NCBI GenBank assembly: GCA_938028845.1
Contig: CALIZJ010000039.1
Location: 1-5,626 of the forward strand
Direction: 5' to 3'
Source: an uncultured Blautia sp.
GTDB taxonomy: Bacteria > Bacillota > Clostridia > Lachnospirales > Lachnospiraceae
DNA: 5,626 nucleotides
Shown: in pieces, positions 1 to 5,073 of the stretch
Position numbering within the stretch: the stretch's first letter is position 1
Layout of the letters: every line of letters begins with the position of its first letter
The notes under the pieces: model-generated
What the model saw: the letters and a program-made list of their open reading frames with translations, nothing else
Told to the model about the DNA's origin: nothing
The model's database searches: none
Translations under genes and position numbers: made by a program

Positions 1-467
1 TAACCCTGCTTTGGGGAGTTCACATAGACATCCCAGGTCACATACCAGGCAACCGGTACGCTCTGTTTGGTTTCCCGGTCATATTTGGTATCTTCCCAAA
101 TGCCACAGCTCATACGGTAGACGCGGTTACTGATTTCTTCGTCATTCCGCCAGTTGTCGGTTTTGCGCCATTCATTTGCGGTATGCGTCACCTCCGGGGT
201 TCGCAGGTAAGAAAGCGCCCGGTTGATCATCTGCGTGGCGGCTGCCTGCTTTTCCCATTGCTTTGCCGCAGCGACCACAATCTCATAGGCTTTCTGTTCA
301 CCATCGATACTTCCCTGGCGCATGGCCTCCAGATTTTCGGCGCCCATTGTAATCAGGGAGGAAATATCCACATCTTCACAAGAAACACTGTGCTCGATTT
401 TCAGCTCTGCACCTGGTTCCAAATGATCGCCGTACCGGTAAGCGCGGTAGTCTTTATTTTCTTCCAA
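1..467 (-). CDS. Conserved ICE protein of unknown function (TTG start, cut by the window edge)
   Basis: This frame is open from a TTG at 467 to the window edge: 155 codons plus two bases (ta) of the next codon, so the C-terminus is missing or the stop falls exactly at the edge. TTG is chosen because a TGA stop lies two codons upstream, the 9-base sequence AAGGAGGTG (477-485) sits 9 bases before it, and the next in-frame ATG is about 40 codons in. The product is soluble-looking, with no signal peptide or membrane segment. It is rich in Trp, Glu and Arg, with a predicted helical middle (roughly residues 40-90) and an aromatic stretch near residues 138-150 (VAWYVTWDVYVN). I recognise it only as a type of protein that recurs in Clostridia mobile elements, in which the chain continues past this point; I cannot assign a function. 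Its ribosome binding site overlaps the stop of the upstream LPD protein gene, so the two are probably translationally coupled. Confidence 0.8.
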   Translation of the reverse strand, partial: MEENKDYRAYRYGDHLEPGAELKIEHSVSCEDVDISSLITMGAENLEAMRQGSIDGEQKAYEIVVAAAKQWEKQAAATQMINRALSYLRTPEVTHTANEWRKTDNWRNDEEISNRVYRMSCGIWEDTKYDRETKQSVPVAWYVTWDVYVNSPKQG

Positions 468-476
468 ACTCTTTCA

Positions 477-485
477 CACCTCCTT
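477..485 (-). promoter_or_regulatory. Nine-base ribosome binding site overlapping the upstream stop codon
   Basis: AAGGAGGTG on the minus strand is a full match to the anti-Shine-Dalgarno tail. Its first two bases are the last two of the TAA stop (486-484) of the LPD protein gene. It lies 9 bases before the TTG at 467 and decides that start. A ribosome ending on the first gene would cover this site, which fits coupled translation. Confidence 0.8.
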
Positions 486-2508
486 AAATCTCCGGCACAT
501 GGCTCTTTTTCGGGACCGCCTGTGCCGGGGCCGTTTTTTCTGCCGGCTTCGCCGCTGCAAGCTGTGCCATGACTGAAGGCCTCTCTGACGTAAATATGGA
601 AATCTGCTCATTCTCCGCCAATGGCTGCACCGGAAGGGGCAGCGTCACATCCGAATGGGTAAGTATCTGCTCCCGTTTCAGGTCTGCCACGATCTCGTCA
701 AACACCGCGTTGATGGCTCTGCGTTCCTCACCTTCAGGATAGGCTTTCAAAACCTCCATTTTTCCGTCTTTATCGGAAACAAAGGTAACGGCACAATCCG
801 CATGACCTGCCAGATAATCCGATTGATAGGGCAGCTTATCCTTGATGTAACAGGCAAAGGCCCTGGCGGTCATTTCTGTATTGCTGTCCCAATAGCCGCC
901 ATCCTTTTCACATTCCTTACCCATGCGCACGGAATTCCGGTAAAAATCGGTCTCCACACGTCCAATCTGCGGCGCCTCCTGTGCCTGCATCCCGGACAGC
1001 ATGTGCTCGAATATTTCCAGCCGTTCCCGTTCACTTTTGGGAATCACCCGCCCGGTGACAGACTTCTTAAAGGCGTTTAACTGTTCCACGGAGCCGGCTT
1101 CGCCGGACAAAAATGCCTCCCTGAGGACCGCGTAGGTTTCCATCTGTGCCTCATTGCCATGCCGTTTCAGAGAACCGAGCACCGCCGAATCCAGCCAGCT
1201 TGCCGCATTTTTCCGGGTGCGCTCCGTCTGTGCTTCGGTACGGGCCGCCGCCTGCTCCGGTGTTTCCGGCTTATATTTCATGGTTTCAATTAACTTCTGG
1301 AACGGCGCATAGAGACGGGGCTGTTCCGAGAGCATCCCCTTTGCGCCCATTTTCGTACCCAGGTAATCGTCAAATCCGTGCCACCATTCATGGGCTAAAG
1401 AACCGGCCCCGTGCATCTTCGTGAGATTGATAACCTTGCGCAGCGGTTCATAATGGGCCGCCGCATTGCCGCTGCCCCTGGCGCCAAAAGCGATAGCAAG
1501 CGTTCCCTGGTAGGCAATATCCTTATCGCTGACCTGCAGGGCAGCCGCCAAATCTTTGAGCGCTTCAAAACCCATGTTGAGGGAAGCCTGCCGGTCATTC
1601 TGGTTCATCCAGTTCCCGAACTCACCGCCACGGAACCCGAAGGTATCAAGGTAGTGCTGCCCGGTGATCTCTGCGCCGTTTCTGTAATCCGGCCCGGTTC
1701 GCCTCACATGGGAGAGCTGGGGAGGCACAAACCGCATCTTTCCGCTTTTGCTGCGGCCTTTTGCCAGCTCCTGCACCCATTTCAGGGCAGCCTCCCGCGT
1801 TTCAAAATTTGTCTGTAAGATGGAATAACCCTTCGTCACATAATAGGTATCAGGTTTCCAGTCATTATTTTTGGAATAGGTATTCTTCCCGTCGTTGAAA
1901 TGGATCGCATAGCCCTTTGGCACCTTCCGGTCTTTGGAAACGCCAAACTGTTCCTTCTGTGCTTTCTGTGTGAAGTTCCGCTCAAAATATCCTGCCGAGC
2001 GGACCATCAGGGTATTGGACAGCTTGTTTGTAATGGCCGGGTTCTCACGGCCCTTTTCCGTTGCCTGGTAATGGATTCCGCTGCCCCAGCCCTGCACCTG
2101 TTCCAAATATCCGTTTTCCACAAAGAAACGGTCATAGACCTGCATGGCGTCCTCCAAGGTGCGGACTTCCGAAACCACGCTCTGCAGCTCCCGTACCGTC
2201 TGGATATATTCTTTCTGCCTTGCAAGGCGTTTCTCCGGTGTGTCGTCCTTGCGGTAATACTGTGGGGAGGCATTTAATCCGTCCCGTGCCTTTTTGATAA
2301 AATAGACCACGCCAAGAGGAATCCCATCCTCCAGCATGGCCTCATAATCCGGTTTCTTCCAGATATTATCCTTTTTTACGAATTTCTCGGCTTCACGCTC
2401 ATTCATGGCGTCCAGATCGTTCACATAGAGCCCACGGTCCTTCCATAAATCTTTTTTCGCGCCTCCGATCTTTTCCCCGAAATCTTCATGCTGTATGTTA
2501 TCTGCCAA
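484..2508 (-). CDS. LPD5/LPD1-type large polyvalent protein with HEWWH zincin motif
   Basis: The product is a 674-residue soluble protein. Residues about 10-75 (GEKIGGAKKDLW, then DNIWKKPDYEAM) resemble the LPD5 domain. Residues about 283-380 (DTFGFRGGEFGNW, DRQASLNMGFEAL, then AHEWWHGFDDYLG) resemble LPD1. LPD domains are modules found in very large phage and conjugative-element proteins. HEWWH at 373-377 matches the HExxH zinc-binding and catalytic signature of metallopeptidases. Glu545 in TEMTARAFACYI is a candidate third ligand, by inference only. Residues 412-435 are charged and helical, and the last 25 residues form a disordered Ala/Pro/Lys tail. The start is TTG: a TAA lies two codons upstream in frame, and GGAGGTG (2516-2522) is 7 bases before it. 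It could be a peptidase acting on a host or element protein, or a structural relative without catalysis; substrate unknown. It sits 29 bases after the 306-residue gene. Confidence 0.85.
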   Translation of the reverse strand: MADNIQHEDFGEKIGGAKKDLWKDRGLYVNDLDAMNEREAEKFVKKDNIWKKPDYEAMLEDGIPLGVVYFIKKARDGLNASPQYYRKDDTPEKRLARQKEYIQTVRELQSVVSEVRTLEDAMQVYDRFFVENGYLEQVQGWGSGIHYQATEKGRENPAITNKLSNTLMVRSAGYFERNFTQKAQKEQFGVSKDRKVPKGYAIHFNDGKNTYSKNNDWKPDTYYVTKGYSILQTNFETREAALKWVQELAKGRSKSGKMRFVPPQLSHVRRTGPDYRNGAEITGQHYLDTFGFRGGEFGNWMNQNDRQASLNMGFEALKDLAAALQVSDKDIAYQGTLAIAFGARGSGNAAAHYEPLRKVINLTKMHGAGSLAHEWWHGFDDYLGTKMGAKGMLSEQPRLYAPFQKLIETMKYKPETPEQAAARTEAQTERTRKNAASWLDSAVLGSLKRHGNEAQMETYAVLREAFLSGEAGSVEQLNAFKKSVTGRVIPKSERERLEIFEHMLSGMQAQEAPQIGRVETDFYRNSVRMGKECEKDGGYWDSNTEMTARAFACYIKDKLPYQSDYLAGHADCAVTFVSDKDGKMEVLKAYPEGEERRAINAVFDEIVADLKREQILTHSDVTLPLPVQPLAENEQISIFTSERPSVMAQLAAAKPAEKTAPAQAVPKKSHVPEI

Positions 2509-2515
2509 TCCTTAT

Positions 2516-2522
2516 CACCTCC
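2516..2522 (-). promoter_or_regulatory. Ribosome binding site that fixes the TTG start of the LPD protein
   Basis: GGAGGTG on the minus strand lies 7 bases before TTG 2508. The in-frame TAA between them (2514-2512) excludes any start further upstream, so TTG is well supported over a later ATG. Confidence 0.75.
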
Positions 2523-2537
2523 AGTCTGTGCGAAACT

Positions 2538-3458
2538 TTACCGTTCCGAGACAGAACGGTCTTTCTCCGGTTTATAAAGCGCCGGCTGTTTCCCAATGAG
2601 CCGGTCTGTCTCCCTGTGGATCAGCCTGTCCAGTGCACCCAAATTCTCCGGCCTGATGGCAAACTCCCGGTAGTGTTCATACCAAAGCCCTGTCGTGACC
2701 GCCGCAATCGGCGGCACCTTTTCCGGCCCTCCGGGGAGAAGCCGGTAAACCGGGGCCTCGTCATAGAGAAGCATCTGTTTGGCTGTTCCCATCGGTATGC
2801 GGTACATATCCATATTGGGATTCTGGGCGGCCTCCATATATTCCACATTCAGAAGTTCCTCCAAATCCTGCGGCATATAAGAAAATGCCTGCGCCTTCCA
2901 CTGGCTGAACAGGTTGGAATAGTGGTGTCGCCATTCTGTGACCTGCTCCGGGGGATAGGAAAATCCCCAGCTTTTCAAGGCATCTTTTTCGTACAGCTCC
3001 ATTGAGTGCCATTTTTCAAGGCTGACTGTTGCCGCGGAGCCATCTTTCTGCTCGATATTGACCCCGCCGGGATAGAGCATATGATGTTTCACATCCTGCC
3101 GCAGTGTGTCCAAGTCCGTCATCAGGACATCGCCAAATAAGTGACCGTCCTCCTTCCGGTTGGTATGAAACAGAACAGCCCTTGCCCCGATGTATTCCGT
3201 TGTGAAGATCATCTGGTGTAAATCCCCTGTGGAACAGTACGCAAATACGGCGTCGGAAAGCCACATATGTTTTTTTCCCATGATAGCGATAGAATCCGCT
3301 CCAGTATTTGTCATCAGAGATCGCATATTGAATTCACTTTCCCGCAAAAAATCACCGGGAAAAATATGAAGCTCGTAGGCAAATGTAGTCAGGTCCGTGT
3401 CCCGGATCAAATAAATCTGCGGCAGCGGTTCGTTTTTCCGGTTTCTTCCCTCCGCCAT
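2538..3458 (-). CDS. 306-residue conserved-type protein of unknown function
   Basis: I do not recognise this protein as a named family. It has no signal peptide or membrane segment. The N-terminal part (residues about 12-130) has alternating hydrophobic strands, such as QIYLIRD, DSIAIMG and GARAVLFHTN, and looks like an alpha/beta fold. The C-terminal part (about 200-295) is dense in conserved-looking positions: EYMEAAQNP, then DMYRIPMGTAKQMLL, PVYRLLPGGPEKV, GLWYEHYREFAI and ALDRLIHRETDRLI. It looks like a separate small domain. The tail after about 288 is Lys-rich. The ATG at 3458 directly follows the TAA of the HTH gene (3461-3459), with only a weak GGGAG-like ribosome binding site about 10 bases upstream, so translation probably depends on the HTH gene. 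Being fused this tightly to a small HTH gene hints at a two-gene functional unit, but toxin activity is not shown by any motif. Confidence 0.8.
   Translation of the reverse strand: MAEGRNRKNEPLPQIYLIRDTDLTTFAYELHIFPGDFLRESEFNMRSLMTNTGADSIAIMGKKHMWLSDAVFAYCSTGDLHQMIFTTEYIGARAVLFHTNRKEDGHLFGDVLMTDLDTLRQDVKHHMLYPGGVNIEQKDGSAATVSLEKWHSMELYEKDALKSWGFSYPPEQVTEWRHHYSNLFSQWKAQAFSYMPQDLEELLNVEYMEAAQNPNMDMYRIPMGTAKQMLLYDEAPVYRLLPGGPEKVPPIAAVTTGLWYEHYREFAIRPENLGALDRLIHRETDRLIGKQPALYKPEKDRSVSER
2540..2560 (-). other. Perfect 7-bp stem-loop overlapping a stop codon
   Basis: ACCGTTC and GAACGGT form a perfect inverted repeat (2540-2546 and 2554-2560) with a 7-base loop. In the minus-strand transcript the hairpin covers the last codons of the 306-residue gene and ends at the first base of its TAA. 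It is followed by AAAGTTTC rather than a U run, so it is not a canonical intrinsic terminator. It could be an mRNA processing or stability element, or chance. Confidence 0.4.
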
Positions 3459-3743
3459 TTACGAATCTCTCCCGTCCGTTGGAATGGAGCCTCCGGCAAT
3501 CTTGCCGACGATCTCCGGCCCGGTTTCGTAAATCTGCATGAGCCGCTTGGCCGTTCCGCAGGGCTGCGCGGCACCGCTGGTCCAAAGCCGGACCGTGGAA
3601 GGGGCGACATTCATCAGAAGCGCAAAGCCTTTCTCGTTCATATCCAGCTTTTTCATCAGTGCCTTAACCATATCGGGGCCATAGTCCGGGCACCTGGCAG
3701 CTTCGGCAATCATCTGTAAAGCGGTATTTTCTGTATTTGTCAT
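3459..3743 (-). CDS. Small helix-turn-helix DNA-binding protein (HigA/NadS-like)
   Basis: The product is 94 residues. Residues about 24-75 form a Cro/C1-type helix-turn-helix: VKALMKKLDMNEKGFALLMN then VAPSTVRLWTSG, with the recognition helix around APSTVRLW (47-54), followed by a helix CGTAKRLMQIYE. The xSxxTVRxWxxGxxxP pattern is typical of antitoxin-like regulators of the HigA/NadS/MqsA C-terminal type. The ATG at 3743 has a strong AGGAGGA site (3751-3757) 7 bases upstream. The stop directly abuts the ATG of the next gene. It probably binds DNA as a dimer and may autoregulate, or control element genes. No operator palindrome is evident in the 34 bases upstream, so its target is unknown. 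An orphan ICE regulator is as likely as an antitoxin. Confidence 0.85.
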   Translation of the reverse strand: MTNTENTALQMIAEAARCPDYGPDMVKALMKKLDMNEKGFALLMNVAPSTVRLWTSGAAQPCGTAKRLMQIYETGPEIVGKIAGGSIPTDGRDS

Positions 3744-3777
3744 TATAAATTCCTCCTGTTATTCTGGCCCCTCGCTG

Positions 3778-4002
3778 TTAAGCCGGGGCAAAGCTGATTT
3801 TGTTGTGTTCCATCCTCCGGGCAAATTCCTGGACGGCATATTTCACTCCGTCAATCTCCGCATGGGTCTGATCCAGGAACCGGCAGAGAGAAAAATGCGT
3901 ATCCCCGTTCCCATAGGACAGGCAGAGCAAGCCGTTGTCTGGAAGCGAAAACAGTTCCTTTCCTGCGCTGTCCGTAAAGCAAATCTGTTGGTTTTCATTC
4001 AT
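3778..4002 (-). CDS. 74-residue conserved small ICE protein, function unknown
   Basis: It starts MNENQQICF at ATG 4002; a GGGGGA ribosome binding site (4010-4015) lies just after the toprim stop. The open frame extends upstream to 4266, but that extension lies inside the toprim gene in another frame and has no matching ribosome binding site, so the short form is chosen. The sequence is compact, with strands (CFTDSAGKELFSL, LLCLSYGNGD), then HFSLCRFLDQTHAEIDGVKY and a C-terminal helix VQEFARRMEHN. It has two Cys at positions 8 and 27 and one at 40, but no zinc-finger spacing, and no signal or membrane segment. I know no function for this type. Its position between a primase-like gene and an HTH gene suggests a role in element maintenance. 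Confidence 0.75.
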   Translation of the reverse strand: MNENQQICFTDSAGKELFSLPDNGLLCLSYGNGDTHFSLCRFLDQTHAEIDGVKYAVQEFARRMEHNKISFAPA

Positions 4003-4009
4003 AAGCAAA

Positions 4010-4017
4010 TCCCCCTT
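4010..4017 (-). promoter_or_regulatory. Ribosome binding site overlapping the toprim stop codon
   Basis: AAGGGGGA on the minus strand shares its first two bases with the TAA stop at 4018-4016 of the toprim gene. It lies 7-8 bases before ATG 4002. The arrangement mirrors the one at 477-485 and fits coupled translation, although the central G in place of A makes it a weaker site. Confidence 0.6.
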
Positions 4018-4999
4018 AAATAGAAACAGCCGCCTCTTTCTGGCGGCGTGGCTGCTGGCGTTCCTGTATCTGCTCCCTGATCCGCAGCAGCTTTTCGTTG
4101 TAATCCTTCCCTGTGCGGGGCGGGTTGATCCCCACCCGGATATGCCTGAAACGCCGGTCCTCATGGAGCATTGCCTGAATCCTCCTGGCATTTTTAAGGC
4201 CGCCAAGGTCATTGTCCATGTAGAGATTAACGCGCCGGATTTCCGGGTGGCGTTCCAAAAATGCAATCAGCGCCACATGGGAAGTACCGCCCAGGGACAG
4301 CCGGTAGCCATCCCATTTCCAGCCTTCCAATTCCTGCAGCGTGGCATGGGAGAGGGCGTCAATGGGCGCCTCAAACACCGCAACATGGCGGCTGCCCGGA
4401 TTCCTCGGTGGATAGCAGAAGCTGTATTCCTTGTCGCTGCCGTAAACATCTTTTCTAAGGCTGCCGGTAATGCTCCGCATACAGGCAAACTTCGCTTTGC
4501 CGGCTTCATCCTTTCCCACAAACACACAGACCGGCTCGCCATGATACCGTGCCTCATAGAACAGCCCTTCCCGGAAACATCGGCTGATCACATCAGGGCT
4601 GATCCCGCGCCGCTGCAAATAGGAAACGGCAGAGGTGGCGCACCGTCTGGCCCAGGGGAGAGAAAATGTTTTCTTCTCCGGTTCCTTCTGCACATGGGTC
4701 GTTACTGTTGTACTCCGATAGGCCGGTGTCTGCTGGATTTCTCCGCCTACCAGCGTATGGACCGCATCCACCAGCCCATAGCCCCGAATCTGGATCAGGT
4801 AATCCAGGGCGTTGATACTCCGGCCCCGGCTGTTCCAGTACCAGTACCTTTTCCCGGTCACATAGACCAGGCTGTCATGTTCCTTGTGCCGGTAATTGGG
4901 TCCGTCCCGTTTCAGCACCCCAGGCTCATGGAACTGCAGGTATGCGAAAAGGTCCGCCTCCCGTGCCGCCTGAATCTGCTCTTTGCTTACGCCTGGCAT
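4016..4999 (-). CDS. DUF3991 and toprim domain protein (primase-like)
   Basis: The product is 327 residues. Residues about 7-86 have the layout of a DnaG-type CHC2 zinc ribbon (ADLFAYLQFHEPGVLKR, YWYWNSRGRSINALDYL, VDAVHTLVGG), but the Cys/His zinc ligands are absent. Residues about 113-180 fit DUF3991 (SAVSYLQRRGISPDVISRC, GEPVCVFVGKDEAGKAKFA). Residues about 205-305 are a toprim fold: the catalytic Glu motif AVFEAPIDALS (Glu210, Asp214), the DxD motif YMDNDLGG (Asp262, Asp264), and GKDYNE at 297-302. Toprim domains coordinate Mg2+ in primases and topoisomerases, so a role in primer synthesis or element replication is likely; substrate and partners are inferred. Neighbours agree: the replication initiator ends 72 bases upstream. 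The ATG at 4999 has no ribosome binding site of its own; the nearest AAGGAGG is 35 bases upstream and serves a 12-codon ORF that overlaps this start. The tail (QERQQPRRQKE) is basic. Confidence 0.9.
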   Translation of the reverse strand: MPGVSKEQIQAAREADLFAYLQFHEPGVLKRDGPNYRHKEHDSLVYVTGKRYWYWNSRGRSINALDYLIQIRGYGLVDAVHTLVGGEIQQTPAYRSTTVTTHVQKEPEKKTFSLPWARRCATSAVSYLQRRGISPDVISRCFREGLFYEARYHGEPVCVFVGKDEAGKAKFACMRSITGSLRKDVYGSDKEYSFCYPPRNPGSRHVAVFEAPIDALSHATLQELEGWKWDGYRLSLGGTSHVALIAFLERHPEIRRVNLYMDNDLGGLKNARRIQAMLHEDRRFRHIRVGINPPRTGKDYNEKLLRIREQIQERQQPRRQKEAAVSI

Positions 5000-5025
5000 A
5001 GTGCCGGCACAGAATTTCTTTTCAT
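4987..5025 (-). CDS. 12-codon leader ORF overlapping the toprim gene start
   Basis: ATG 5025 opens the peptide MKRNSVPALCQA and ends at TAA 4989-4987. It has an AAGGAGG site (5035-5041) at an ideal 9-base spacing, whereas the toprim ATG at 4999 lies within this ORF in another frame and has no site. Ribosomes would end 8 bases past the toprim ATG and could restart there. This is the usual layout of translational coupling. The peptide itself has no recognisable motif for drug or amino-acid sensing. The ribosome binding site and both frames are seen; coupling is inferred. The alternative is that the toprim protein uses an unusual start codon upstream in its own open frame. Confidence 0.5.
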   Translation of the reverse strand: MKRNSVPALCQA

Positions 5026-5034
5026 CGTGCTTCG

Positions 5035-5041
5035 CCTCCTT
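5035..5041 (-). promoter_or_regulatory. Ribosome binding site for the leader ORF
   Basis: AAGGAGG lies 9 bases before ATG 5025 and 35 bases before the toprim ATG. The spacing favours the 12-codon ORF as the first start used. Confidence 0.75.
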
Positions 5042-5049
5042 TCCGTGAT

Positions 5050-5073
5050 AACAAAAGACGCCCGGAGGCGCCT
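5050..5073 (-). terminator. Intrinsic-terminator-like hairpin with UCCG tetraloop after the replication initiator
   Basis: On the minus strand AGGCGCC (5073-5067) pairs with GGCGTCT (5062-5056), seven pairs including one G-U, closing the loop TCCG with a C-G pair. C(UNCG)G is an exceptionally stable tetraloop class. TTTTGTT follows at 5056-5050, the first T being the last stem base. The stem begins inside the TAG stop (5074-5072) of the initiator gene. Because the operon continues only 11 bases later with a ribosome binding site, it more likely acts as a partial terminator or attenuator that lowers expression of the downstream genes relative to the initiator. The stem is short, so efficiency is uncertain. 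Confidence 0.55.

Noticed and set aside
183..2297. Several plus-strand open frames of 78 to 141 codons opposite the LPD and downstream genes
   Set aside because: They overlap well-supported minus-strand genes, and I see no ribosome binding site or domain to support them. They are frame shadows.
3742..3770. TATAAT-like -10 box just before the HTH gene
   Set aside because: It overlaps the ATG itself (TATAATG), and the bases about 17 upstream (GGGCCA) do not resemble a -35 box.
3764..3787. GCCCC / GGGGC inverted repeat around the stop of the 74-residue gene
   Set aside because: The stem is only five pairs with a 13-base loop and no T tract, which is likely by chance in this GC-rich stretch.
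4003..4266. Upstream extension of the 74-residue gene to a start at 4266
   Set aside because: The extension overlaps the toprim coding sequence in another frame, has no matching ribosome binding site, and reads like a frame shadow. The ATG at 4002 has a well-placed GGGGGA site.
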